This document shows positions 36,129-45,017 of a DNA stretch of 64,000 bases, piece by piece (the first letter of the stretch is position 1; every line of letters starts with the position of its first letter). The DNA lies in contig NZ_LRUE01000005.1 in the NCBI RefSeq assembly GCF_001550135.1, forward strand, positions 186,001 to 250,000, given 5' to 3'. The translations under genes were made by a program, and so were the position numbers. The notes beneath the pieces were generated by a model that worked only from the letters and a program-made list of their open reading frames with translations, was not told where the DNA came from and did not search any database. This DNA comes from Pseudoalteromonas shioyasakiensis (lineage in GTDB: Bacteria; Pseudomonadota; Gammaproteobacteria; Enterobacterales; Alteromonadaceae).

Positions 36129-37998
36129 AGTCAGCCTTTAAGGTAAATACTGCACTGCTTAAGCCGTTCAGTTGTAATTGAATTGGCGCCTTCGATGCTG
36201 CCTCAGAAATCACAATGTCGGCATGATTTTCTAGGTTATCAGTTAACGTTAAACCACTGTGGTTAAGTTTAGGTAATAACGCTTGGTTAAGAGTAAGCTC
36301 AACATTCTGTGGATTTTCTGAAAAGTTACTTATTACAAGCACCAGCTGTTGACCTAGCTTACGCGTAAAGGCAATTACTTGCTCTGAGCCAGTCAATTCA
36401 ACCGCTTGCATGTCACCGCCAACAATTGCAGGAAGTGTGTTTAATGACATTAACTTGCTGTAGTAAGCGCGAAGATCAGCTTGCTGTTTTGTAAGCGCAC
36501 CACCATCGAATTTACCATTGTTCATCCACGCTTGATGTGCAGGTACACCCATGTAGTCGAAGATACTTGTACGCGTTGGGTCACCAAAACCACCGTCCTC
36601 AGAGCCATCTTCACCGACAGCTTGACCAAAATAAAGTAAGGTTGGCGAGCGCGACATCAATGTAGATACCACCATCGCTGGCTTACCTTTTTCACTACTA
36701 CCAGCGAAATCTGGGCTAGCAATACGTTGCTCATCATGGTTTTCTAAAAAGTGCAGCATATGCTCTTCAATATCCGCCACTTGGCTTTGGATATCGAAAA
36801 TAGTATCCGCTGATTGCTTGCCTTGCATCACAGCTTTAACCGTGTCGTAAAAACCGACTTTGTCGTAAAGGTAATCCATCTTACCTTGCTGGATATAAGG
36901 GCGATAAAGTGTTGGGTTATATACCTCAGCCAGAATAAAGGCATCGCTTTTTTGCATCTTGATTGATGAGTTCAAAAAGCTCCAAAACTCAACAGGCACC
37001 ATCTCGGCCATATCATAACGGAAGCCATCGACACCTTTATCTAACCAATAAAGCGCAATATCGCGAAATTTATACCAGCTATTTGGTAAGTCTTTATCCT
37101 GCCAAAATGCGTAGTGCGCACGGTAATCTTTATCAGCGTAATCATCCGGTAGTGTTGGGAAGTCGTAGCTGCCGTCTGGTTTCACACCGTAATTGATTTT
37201 AACTGTTTCGTACCAATCATTAATGTCAGGTTTAGCGGCACGGGCCCCATTACCCGTCCATTTTGCTGGGGTTTCCGCAAACTGATTATCAGCAAGAGGA
37301 TGCGGGTTACCACCTAACACTTGGTAGCTATCGCTGGTAGGAACTTGAAATGACTGCCCTGTTACATAGTAAAAGTTATTATCGCGAGCATAGGTTTTCG
37401 TCGTGTCATCTTCAGCACCAAAATCCTTTACGCCTTCAGGCTTGGCGACTGACTGGTAATTACGCGCTACGTGATTTGGCACAATATCAATAACAACTTT
37501 CATACCGTGCTTATGAGTACGATTAATTAGCTCCACAAACTCTTCTAAGCGGCGCTCAGGGTTAATTGCTAAATCAGGGTTAACATCGTAGTAATCTTTC
37601 ACCGCATAAGGTGAGCCTGCACGGCCTTTTACAACATCAGGGTCATCTTGTGACAAACCGTATTCGGTATAGTCAGTTACTAAAGCATGACGCGGTACAC
37701 CAGTGTACCAAACATGCGTTGTTCCTAGCTCTTTAATGCCTTGTAATGCTGCATCATTAAAATCAGCGAATTTACCTACCCCATTTTCTTCTAATGTGCC
37801 CCACGGTTTATTGGTGGTGTTAGTGTTACCAAATAATCGAGTGAATACTTGGTAAACCACAGGCTTAGAGATAGCTGCTTGGCTAGATTCTGATTGCTGC
37901 TGTTGCGTGTTCTGCTGTACTGGCGCATCGTTACCACAGGCAGTTAAACCTAAAACCGAAGCCACTACTAACGCAGTTAGTTTGTATGTTGTCATCAT
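36121..37998 (-). CDS. GH13 alpha-amylase family lipoprotein
   Basis: 625 aa. Lipobox LGLTACGN (Cys21). The GH13 regions are clear: VVIDIVPNHVAR (region I), DGFRYDMAEMV with nucleophile Asp (II), FILAEVYNP with acid/base Glu (III) and HFLENHDEQRIA (IV). The C-terminal beta domain is present. Predicted to attach to a membrane facing the periplasm or outside and cut alpha-1,4 glucan. An operator TGCATACGTATTCA lies 63 bases upstream, so it probably begins its own transcript (amylase-MFS-GH15). The GH13 subfamily is not assigned. Confidence 0.88.
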   Translation of the reverse strand: MMTTYKLTALVVASVLGLTACGNDAPVQQNTQQQQSESSQAAISKPVVYQVFTRLFGNTNTTNKPWGTLEENGVGKFADFNDAALQGIKELGTTHVWYTGVPRHALVTDYTEYGLSQDDPDVVKGRAGSPYAVKDYYDVNPDLAINPERRLEEFVELINRTHKHGMKVVIDIVPNHVARNYQSVAKPEGVKDFGAEDDTTKTYARDNNFYYVTGQSFQVPTSDSYQVLGGNPHPLADNQFAETPAKWTGNGARAAKPDINDWYETVKINYGVKPDGSYDFPTLPDDYADKDYRAHYAFWQDKDLPNSWYKFRDIALYWLDKGVDGFRYDMAEMVPVEFWSFLNSSIKMQKSDAFILAEVYNPTLYRPYIQQGKMDYLYDKVGFYDTVKAVMQGKQSADTIFDIQSQVADIEEHMLHFLENHDEQRIASPDFAGSSEKGKPAMVVSTLMSRSPTLLYFGQAVGEDGSEDGGFGDPTRTSIFDYMGVPAHQAWMNNGKFDGGALTKQQADLRAYYSKLMSLNTLPAIVGGDMQAVELTGSEQVIAFTRKLGQQLVLVISNFSENPQNVELTLNQALLPKLNHSGLTLTDNLENHADIVISEAASKAPIQLQLNGLSSAVFTLKADYE

Positions 37999-38060
37999 TA
38001 CTTCATTTTTCTGTAAATATCAGTTCATACTAATGTTAAGGGCTGCATACGGACAGTAAA

Positions 38061-38074
38061 TGCATACGTATTCA
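38061..38074. promoter_or_regulatory. MalR-type operator TGCATACGTATTCA before the lipoprotein amylase
   Basis: 13 of 14 palindromic positions agree with TGCATACGTATGCA. An extra half-site TGCATACG is at 38044-38051. Confidence 0.65.
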
Positions 38075-38089
38075 GCCTATTAGTTGCAA

Positions 38090-39940
38090 TTATTCAAGCT
38101 CGATTAAGCGTGCTTGCATAGCTTTTAAGCGGATTGGCGCCGCAAGATCAACGCGTTTTTCGCTGATTAAATCACGCCCTTTATTTTTGCCTTTCAGCAC
38201 TTCTTGCATGTAGCTTAAATCCCAATCAATGGCTTGTTGGTTTTTGTTAAGAACAACCAATACAGTTTGGCCATTGTGCTCCCTCACATAGCTGTAAACG
38301 CCTTGCTTGGGTGAAAAATGCATTAAACGACCTTCGCTTAACGCTGGTTTTTCTTGACGAAGCTTAAGCAGTTTTTTCATGCTAGCTAACATCTCTTGCT
38401 GATCAGCTGAAAGCCCCTTACCTGTGAAGGCATTCGCTTTTTGACCTTTAAACCCACCTGGAAAGTCAATGCGAATATCACCGTGGTCATTGCTTGGCGT
38501 GTTATCGAGCAGCAGCTCAGTGCCGTAATAAATTTGTGGAATACCGCGAGTTGTTAACAGCAGCGTCATGGCTAATTTAGTTTTTGCGAGGTCTTGACCC
38601 AGCTCAGTGTAAACACGGCTCATGTCATGGTTATCAGCAAACACCAAAATGTTATCTGTATCAGCATACAAAAAGTCATTCGCCAGCGATTGATATACTT
38701 TTACCCACCCAGTATTCCAGCTTTCCTCTTCGTTAAGTGCTTGGATCAACGCCTCTTGTAATGAAAAGTCCATCACACTTGGTAACTCAGAGGTATAACC
38801 ATCTTGATTGACTTTGCCGCGCTGCCAATAAGATGCAATTGCAGGGTTAGTTGTCCACTCTTCACCAACAATATTAAAGTTTGGATACTCGGTCATAATC
38901 GCTTTAGTCCAATCGGCTAAAAATGCTTTATCTGAGTATGAATAGGTATCAACACGAATGCCGCTTAAGTTGGCGTATTCAATCCACCAAATGGCATTTT
39001 GAATCAAATACGTTGATAGTAACGGCTGGCGCTGATTTAAATCAGGCATAGACTCAACAAACCAACCATCGTTAAATTGACGTTTGTCGTATTGGCTTGC
39101 GTGAGGGTCTTGGATTGTTTGTCTGGCGTGACTGGTTGCATTTTTACCGTTTTCAAACTTCCCATCAAAGTTAACCCAATCAGCAGTAGGCATATCAGCC
39201 ATCCACTGATGTGATGAACCAAAGTGATTAAGTACCATGTCCATCACTAAGCCGATACCATGCTCTTTCGCTTCTGCAGATAAGGTTTTATAAAGCGAAT
39301 TACTGCCCATACGCGGATCAACTTTGTAAAAGTCAGTAATAGCATAACCATGATAAGAATAACTTGGCATGTCATTTTCAAGCACTGGTGTTAACCAAAG
39401 TTGAGTCACACCGAGGTCCTCAAGATAATCTAGGCTATTAATAACACCTTGAATATCACCACCATGTCGACCTCCTTTAAAACTTGGGTTTACAGCCTCC
39501 TTCATACCAGCAACGGTGTCATTGTTTGGGTCACCATTTACAAAGCGATCAGGATTGATTAAATAAAGTGTGTCTTTATTTGTAAAGCCATGACGATTGG
39601 CACTTTGCTTATCACGGGTATTTAATGGGTAAGTAAATTCTGTGCCATCTTTAGCTTTAAAAGTCAGTGTACCCGCCTTTGCATTATCGCTAATGGTTAA
39701 ATCTAAAAACGCGTAATTAGGGTTATTCGTTGTTGTCACCCCTTTAAACTCAACACCTTTATAGGGCATCATTTGCCACGTTTTGTTAGCAATATTGTTA
39801 TCGTAAAGCATGACTTGTAATGAGTCATTTTGCATCCCTACCCACCAGTTTTCTGGTGACACAGTAATAGCAAAACTTGCTGTTGAGTTAAAAAGTGTAA
39901 ATGCAGTCGTTAGCGCTAAAAATGATTGTGTTTTTCTCAT
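38090..39940 (-). CDS. GH13 cyclomaltodextrinase/neopullulanase-like enzyme, exported
   Basis: 616 aa. Signal peptide MRKTQSFLALTTAFTLFNST then SFA. An N-terminal beta domain (VSPENWWVGMQNDSLQVML) of cyclomaltodextrinase type leads into the catalytic barrel: VMDMVLNHFGSSHQ, SGIRVDTYSYSDKAF, NIVGEEWTTN and VFADNHDMSRV hold the three acidic residues. Extracytoplasmic; likely opens cyclic or branched dextrins. Its start lies 2 bases after the halogenase-like stop, so the two are translationally linked within the receptor transcript. Confidence 0.88.
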   Translation of the reverse strand: MRKTQSFLALTTAFTLFNSTASFAITVSPENWWVGMQNDSLQVMLYDNNIANKTWQMMPYKGVEFKGVTTTNNPNYAFLDLTISDNAKAGTLTFKAKDGTEFTYPLNTRDKQSANRHGFTNKDTLYLINPDRFVNGDPNNDTVAGMKEAVNPSFKGGRHGGDIQGVINSLDYLEDLGVTQLWLTPVLENDMPSYSYHGYAITDFYKVDPRMGSNSLYKTLSAEAKEHGIGLVMDMVLNHFGSSHQWMADMPTADWVNFDGKFENGKNATSHARQTIQDPHASQYDKRQFNDGWFVESMPDLNQRQPLLSTYLIQNAIWWIEYANLSGIRVDTYSYSDKAFLADWTKAIMTEYPNFNIVGEEWTTNPAIASYWQRGKVNQDGYTSELPSVMDFSLQEALIQALNEEESWNTGWVKVYQSLANDFLYADTDNILVFADNHDMSRVYTELGQDLAKTKLAMTLLLTTRGIPQIYYGTELLLDNTPSNDHGDIRIDFPGGFKGQKANAFTGKGLSADQQEMLASMKKLLKLRQEKPALSEGRLMHFSPKQGVYSYVREHNGQTVLVVLNKNQQAIDWDLSYMQEVLKGKNKGRDLISEKRVDLAAPIRLKAMQARLIELE

Positions 39941-39942
39941 AA

Positions 39943-41439
39943 TTAATTTTGTACTTTTTCTAAGAATTGACTGTGGCTCGGCAGCTGCTCGACAGTGCTG
40001 TTAATCAAGGTTTTTAAATTGCTAAATAACTCATTTAATTGCTCATCTGATAACGCATCAGTTAATGGATGGTGATCCTCTGCAATTAGCCCTTGGCCTA
40101 TCATCACTTGCTGCCACGCAACTTCGGCAAATAGCTCATCGTCTTCTCTTACGAGCTTTCCGCTGGTTTTAAATAGCTCAATTTTCTTTTTAAGACTGCT
40201 TGGAATATCCATGCCTTTACAAAAACGCCAAAACGCACTGTCATCACGCTCTGTAATTTTGTAATGAAGAATAATAAAGTCACGAATTCGCTCAAATTCT
40301 GTTTTACTTTGTTGATTAAATTCATCCACAAGGCCTTGTTTAATACCTTGATGAGGAAAAAACTTAATTAAACGAATGGCTGCACTTTGAATTAAATGAA
40401 TACTGGTCGATTCTAATGGCTCTAAAAACCCGCTTGATAAGCCAACTGATACTACATTTTTATGCCACTGTTTTAAGCGACGACCTGTTTTAAACTTAAT
40501 AACGCGGGGCTCTGTCAGTGGTTTAGCAGGTAGGTTTTCTAAGAGCTGTTGCTTTGCCGCTTCATCTGATAAGAAACGTGAAGAATACACAAGGCCGTTG
40601 CCTACACGATGCTGTAAAGGAATTTGCCACTGCCAACCCGAGTCTCTTGCAATTGAACGTGTATAAGGAATTGCATCAGAAGCTGATTCACTTTGCACCG
40701 CAATCGCACTATCACATGGTAACCAATGTGACCAATCTTCAAAGCCGGTATTAAGAGTTTGTTCTATCAATAAAGCACGTAAACCGGTGCAATCAATAAA
40801 TAAGTCGCCGTCTATTTGCTCGCCACTTTTAAGTAGCAAAGAGCGAATATACCCGCTTTCATGGCATTGGTTAACCGATTCAATTTTGCCTTCAATGCGT
40901 TTTACGCCCCGTGATTGCGCTAATTCCTTTAAGAATTCGCCATATCGAGTGGCATCAAAATGGTAGGCATAATGTAAGCCCGCCAACTGAGTGTTAGGAA
41001 TGTGCTTGAGGTGAGCAAATTTATGAGCTTTTGCAGCTTGATAATTAAGTGAAAAATCCCAAAAATCAGGCGCATTATTAGCTTGATTTGCTTTTAGCCA
41101 AAAATGATAAAACTCACAAAACGGAAAATCTTTACCTATCTCACCAAAGGCATGCATGTAGCTGTGGCCTTTGCTGCGCCAATTTTCAAACTCAATACCG
41201 AGCTTAATCGTGGCACCAGTAGCCTTAATAAATTCTTTTTCAGAAATGCCTAGCGCACCATTTAGATGCAAAATAGGTGGGATGCTTGCTTCGCCTACAC
41301 CAACAGTGCCGATCTCTGCTGACTCTATCAGCGTGATATCAATTACTTTGCCCAGCACTTTATTAAGTAATGCAGCGGTTATCCAACCAGCAGTACCACC
41401 ACCGGCAATCACGACCTTGGTTATTTTTTTTGTTTCCAT
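39943..41439 (-). CDS. flavin-dependent tryptophan-halogenase-like protein
   Basis: 498 aa. FAD site [18 protein letters not shown], Lys79 in [12 protein letters not shown] at the position of the catalytic lysine of PrnA, the WxWxIP motif ([15 protein letters not shown]) and [16 protein letters not shown], so the halogenase core is intact. No signal peptide. Genes of this type are regularly found next to TonB receptors for sugars in Alteromonadales and Xanthomonas, and no halogenated product is known from them. Its place between receptor and GH13 gene suggests a role in the sugar system or receptor, not in secondary metabolism; that is inference. Confidence 0.87.
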   Translation of the reverse strand: METKKITKVVIAGGGTAGWITAALLNKVLGKVIDITLIESAEIGTVGVGEASIPPILHLNGALGISEKEFIKATGATIKLGIEFENWRSKGHSYMHAFGEIGKDFPFCEFYHFWLKANQANNAPDFWDFSLNYQAAKAHKFAHLKHIPNTQLAGLHYAYHFDATRYGEFLKELAQSRGVKRIEGKIESVNQCHESGYIRSLLLKSGEQIDGDLFIDCTGLRALLIEQTLNTGFEDWSHWLPCDSAIAVQSESASDAIPYTRSIARDSGWQWQIPLQHRVGNGLVYSSRFLSDEAAKQQLLENLPAKPLTEPRVIKFKTGRRLKQWHKNVVSVGLSSGFLEPLESTSIHLIQSAAIRLIKFFPHQGIKQGLVDEFNQQSKTEFERIRDFIILHYKITERDDSAFWRFCKGMDIPSSLKKKIELFKTSGKLVREDDELFAEVAWQQVMIGQGLIAEDHHPLTDALSDEQLNELFSNLKTLINSTVEQLPSHSQFLEKVQN

Positions 41440-41493
41440 AGTACACCTAACGCCAATTTCAATTCATTGAGTGTAGCTCACTGATATAAAAAA

Positions 41494-41519
41494 GCCCTTG
41501 TAAAACAAATCACAAGGGC
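41494..41519 (-). terminator. Rho-independent terminator after the TonB-dependent receptor
   Basis: GCCCTTGT / ACAAGGGC stem followed on the minus strand by TTTTTTATA. Halogenase and GH13 genes beyond it would need read-through or a weak promoter. Confidence 0.87.
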
Positions 41520-41544
41520 AATTTTCCATCGCTGTTTTAGCTAA

Positions 41545-44334
41545 TTACAGCTTGTAGCTGAAGCCTAACAGGAATGTACGACCGTAGTCTTGGTAGTCAC
41601 GTACTTGAAGTGAGTTATCACCTTGTAGTGATGTGAACGGCTCTTCAGTGATGTTCTGTACTTGGAATGTTACAGATAAACCGTCAAGGCTCTCTACACC
41701 GCCTTCGCTAAAGTCATAACCAATTTGAGCATCCCAAATTGTTTCGCCTTTAATGTCAACTTGTGTAGTCGCAAAACCTAAACCGTATACGTCACCTTTA
41801 AAGTCGCTACGCTTACGCATGCTAGTACGCGCTTGGAAACCGTTACGCTCAAAGTAAACTGTTAGGCTATCAATTTGGTCAGATAGACCAGGTAGCTCAT
41901 AATCGTTGCCATTTTGGTCAGTTAAGTCTTGCTCAACACCTGTATGGCTTGCGATTAAACCAAAACCATCAAGTGATTCGCTGAACATAGTGAATGGTAG
42001 TGTTAATGAAAGCTCGTAACCCCATAGGTCACCAGAACCACCGTTTACTTTACCAGAGCCTGTACCTGTTGAAGTTTCAGGGATTTCACCAGTAGACGGG
42101 TCAGCTACACCGCTCATGTCGATTTCATAAGTACCGTCGAAAATCCACTGAGTGATATCTTTATAGAATACAGCTGCAGCGAAGTAACCTTCTTCATGGA
42201 AGTAGTTTTCATAGCTTAAATCAAAACCAGTTGCTTCTTTTGGCTCAAGCTCTGGGTTACCACCTGATACGCTCCAGTAGTTACCGTTTTCATCTGGTTG
42301 CTGATTGTAAGAAGCGTTAACTGATGAGTTCATTTCGTCTAAGCGAGCACGAGAAATCGTTTTTGCCGCACCAAAACGTACAGTTTGCTCTTCATCAATT
42401 GCAAATGATAAGTTGATGCTTGGCAAGAAGTGGCTGTAGTCATGGCTTACATCTGTTGGTGATACAACAACTAAACCATCCACAGTATTAGCAGCAAAGC
42501 CTTGTGAAGACTGTTCAGTTTTCACATAACGCACACCAACGTTACCTGTTACAGGGATAGAGCCCAGCTCTGCATTAATGTCAGCTTGTGCGAAGAACGC
42601 TGTTACTTCCTCTTGAACTGTCCAAGACTGTGTCTTGTGTTTTGAATCAGTTAAGCTTTCTTGAAGAAGGCTATAGTAACCATCATTCACCAGACCGTTG
42701 GTATCATAAGCAACCATGTTGCCCATACCAATGAAATCAAGGCTAGCTGACCCTAAACGGTATTGTTCTGGGATAGATAGCATACCCGGGTTTGATAAAG
42801 AGAAGTCTTTTAGTGTCATGAAGTAACCTTCAGACAACTTGCTCTTTTCACGGTCACGGTATGACATACCGAATGACACACGGCTGATGTAAGCGTTATC
42901 AAGTACTTTGCTTGCAGCAAGTTTCAATGTGCTTAGTTCATCATTGATTTCTGGCGCATTGATGAAACCATCTTGCGCAGTATTTTGATAAGCAGTATCA
43001 GTTAGACCGTACTTATCGTTAAGTGCAGCACTTGCACCCCAAGATAATGGGCCACCAAGTTGAATTAAGTCATAATCGCTGTAATCAAGGTTATGGCTGA
43101 ATTGTGCGCCAGTGTTACCACCGTCAAACTCATAACCAATCGTATCAGCAACACCATTTGCATCACCACGACCTGTACCTGAGTAGCTTTCGATACTCCA
43201 GATTTGACGCTCAACTTCAGAGCGGCTTACGTCAAATTCTACTGACCAATCATCGCTGATGTCGTATTTTGCATTAAAACCAAACTGAGTTAGTTCTGCG
43301 TTACGCTCTTCGTAGTCATTACGAACAACAACACGTTGGCCTTCTGTTACTGCGCTTGTGATGAAACCAGAATCTGCGTCAACAACAGCTGAACTTGGGT
43401 CAATTGAACCTTGGCCCCATGCAAATGGCACTTCGATACCACGTAAGATTTTCTCATCAGAGAAATCTACATATAAAGCATCAAATGTCATGTTTAGGCG
43501 ATCAGTCGGCGCAGCTTCAATAACAAGCATTGCTGTATCACGTTCAAGAGTCGATGAACGTACGAATGGCTTAGCACCACCTAAAATTGAGTACGTATTA
43601 CCATCTTCACCTGTAAATTCAGGGTAACCCCAAGAGTTCCAACGTTTTTCTTGGTTTGGAGAGCTCATCGTGTTGTAAGCAAATGCAACACCGATTGTGT
43701 CATCTGCAAATTGGTCAATGTAAGAAACCGTACCACGGAAACCTTTATCGTCACCGTCTGGGTTTAATTTGTCAAAACCCGTTTGCTCGTATTGGCCGTT
43801 GAACATGATAACTTGCTCACCTTTACTTAAAGGTTTAACAGTTTGCATGTCGATAACGCCAGCGATACCTTCAGCATCAATGCCTGCGCTTGGAGTTTTA
43901 TATACCGTTACGCCACTCATAATTTCTGATGGGTAAAGGTCAAATTCAACGCCACGGTTGTCGCCGATTGAAACTTGCTCACGACCGTTGAATGTTGTTG
44001 CACTTTCGTTTTCACTGAAACCACGAACACTTACACGGCTAGCTCGACCGTCTAGACGTTGTGCTGTTAAACCAGGAAGGCGTGCGATTGATTCTGCGAT
44101 TGATGAATCAGGTAATTTACCGATATCTTCTGCTGAGATTGACTCAACAACTTCAGGAGTGAAGCGTTTAGTATTAATAGATTCTACAACACTGCCACGA
44201 AAACCTTTTACTTCGATAACTTCAACGTTATCGTTTTTTGCTTTTTGGTCTTCTTCTGCAGCATACGCTACAAAGCTATTTAAACCTGCGGCTGTTAAAG
44301 CCAGAGTTAATATACTTGGTTTGAACATAGACAT
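41545..44334 (-). CDS. TonB-dependent receptor, maltodextrin type
   Basis: 929 aa. Signal peptide MSMFKPSILTLALTAAGLNS then FVAYA, a TonB-box-like EVIEVKGFRG, the plug (ESIARLPGLTAQRLDGRASR, VYKTPSAGIDAEGIAGVID) and a 22-strand barrel ending RTFLLGFSYKL with the terminal aromatic-x-Leu pattern. It imports a large oligosaccharide across the outer membrane with TonB-ExbBD energy. The long plug with the SAGIDAEGIAGVIDMQT motif is the type used for glycans. A MalR-type operator lies 133 bases upstream and it is divergent from the alpha-glucosidase. Ligand inferred from neighbours. Confidence 0.9.
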   Translation of the reverse strand: MSMFKPSILTLALTAAGLNSFVAYAAEEDQKAKNDNVEVIEVKGFRGSVVESINTKRFTPEVVESISAEDIGKLPDSSIAESIARLPGLTAQRLDGRASRVSVRGFSENESATTFNGREQVSIGDNRGVEFDLYPSEIMSGVTVYKTPSAGIDAEGIAGVIDMQTVKPLSKGEQVIMFNGQYEQTGFDKLNPDGDDKGFRGTVSYIDQFADDTIGVAFAYNTMSSPNQEKRWNSWGYPEFTGEDGNTYSILGGAKPFVRSSTLERDTAMLVIEAAPTDRLNMTFDALYVDFSDEKILRGIEVPFAWGQGSIDPSSAVVDADSGFITSAVTEGQRVVVRNDYEERNAELTQFGFNAKYDISDDWSVEFDVSRSEVERQIWSIESYSGTGRGDANGVADTIGYEFDGGNTGAQFSHNLDYSDYDLIQLGGPLSWGASAALNDKYGLTDTAYQNTAQDGFINAPEINDELSTLKLAASKVLDNAYISRVSFGMSYRDREKSKLSEGYFMTLKDFSLSNPGMLSIPEQYRLGSASLDFIGMGNMVAYDTNGLVNDGYYSLLQESLTDSKHKTQSWTVQEEVTAFFAQADINAELGSIPVTGNVGVRYVKTEQSSQGFAANTVDGLVVVSPTDVSHDYSHFLPSINLSFAIDEEQTVRFGAAKTISRARLDEMNSSVNASYNQQPDENGNYWSVSGGNPELEPKEATGFDLSYENYFHEEGYFAAAVFYKDITQWIFDGTYEIDMSGVADPSTGEIPETSTGTGSGKVNGGSGDLWGYELSLTLPFTMFSESLDGFGLIASHTGVEQDLTDQNGNDYELPGLSDQIDSLTVYFERNGFQARTSMRKRSDFKGDVYGLGFATTQVDIKGETIWDAQIGYDFSEGGVESLDGLSVTFQVQNITEEPFTSLQGDNSLQVRDYQDYGRTFLLGFSYKL

Positions 44335-44466
44335 GATGTTTTCCCATTACCCAAATTGTAATGCCAACGTGTTGCAGTTATTCATTAACATAATAGCTGT
44401 AATTCGCTGACTGATTTTGTTGTCGAATTGAATATTAACGCTCTGATTATTTTCTTAACAAATTTA

Positions 44467-44480
44467 TGCATACGTATTCA
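44467..44480. promoter_or_regulatory. MalR-type operator TGCATACGTATTCA before the TonB receptor
   Basis: Same 14 bases as the site at 38061-38074, here 133 bases before the receptor start. Confidence 0.7.
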
Positions 44481-44693
44481 GCGTAGTCCACCACCACGAA
44501 CATTAACAACATTTTTACAAAATAGAATTGTAACCATTTGAATATAAATGATTTATCAATTTTATTGTGTGATTTAATAGTATTGAAACATTTTCGCTAT
44601 ATTTTCGACCCAAATTTGGTTACAAAAATAGGTACTAAGCCATTTATCTCGGTTAGATGGTGACTTAACGCAATTATTAAAGGTACTCGTCTA

Positions 44694-44812
44694 TACCAAT
44701 GATAATTGGTCTTACCAATACAACCCCCGCACCATTATGGTGTAAGCCAGCTATATTATGCACCAAGCTGGCGTTCGCGATCATAATTAAAACCCAACAA
44801 ACCTAATTGGTA
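44694..44812. repeat. folded intergenic element with TACCAAT / ATTGGTA ends
   Basis: 119 bp bounded by 7-bp inverted ends. Inside are ACCAATGATAATTGGT (44695-44710), CACCATTATGGTG (44730-44742) and a 7-bp stem GCCAGCT/AGCTGGC (about 44746-44772). It could be a miniature mobile element or a structured repeat; no target duplication is evident. Confidence 0.45.
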
Positions 44813-44892
44813 AATTTTATTGATAGAAATTCGAGTTGTTTACTTTTAAATCAAGTTAATAAATTTTACTGAGAACAAAGATGAATTTGGCG

Positions 44893-44906
44893 TGCATACG
44901 TATGCA
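44893..44906. promoter_or_regulatory. MalR-type operator TGCATACGTATGCA before the alpha-glucosidase
   Basis: Perfect 14-bp palindrome, about 110 bases before the start of the GH13 gene and just upstream of a TTGACA hexamer. Confidence 0.72.
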
Positions 44907-45017
44907 GAGTTTTTACAGTATCTCACCCTTCACGTATGCTTTTGACATTCCGGCAACATATTGCATTAACGGTTGCCTAACAGTTTACATACACTGAGTG
45001 TCACGATGGAGAAAAAC

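Larger units (their letters stand above)
44335..45017. other. large intergenic control region between receptor and alpha-glucosidase
   Basis: 683 bases with no convincing coding frame. Contains operators at 44467-44480 and 44893-44906, one close to each divergent gene, and a folded 119-bp element at 44694-44812. A TTGACA at 44942-44947 could be the -35 of the alpha-glucosidase promoter, with a poor -10. Confidence 0.7.

Noticed and set aside
39943..41439. natural-product halogenase gene cluster
   Set aside because: No synthase, flavin reductase or tailoring genes are near; neighbours are all carbohydrate genes.
44335..45017. missing gene or tRNA in the largest intergenic gap
   Set aside because: No frame with a start and ribosome site and no cloverleaf; the content is operators and palindromes.
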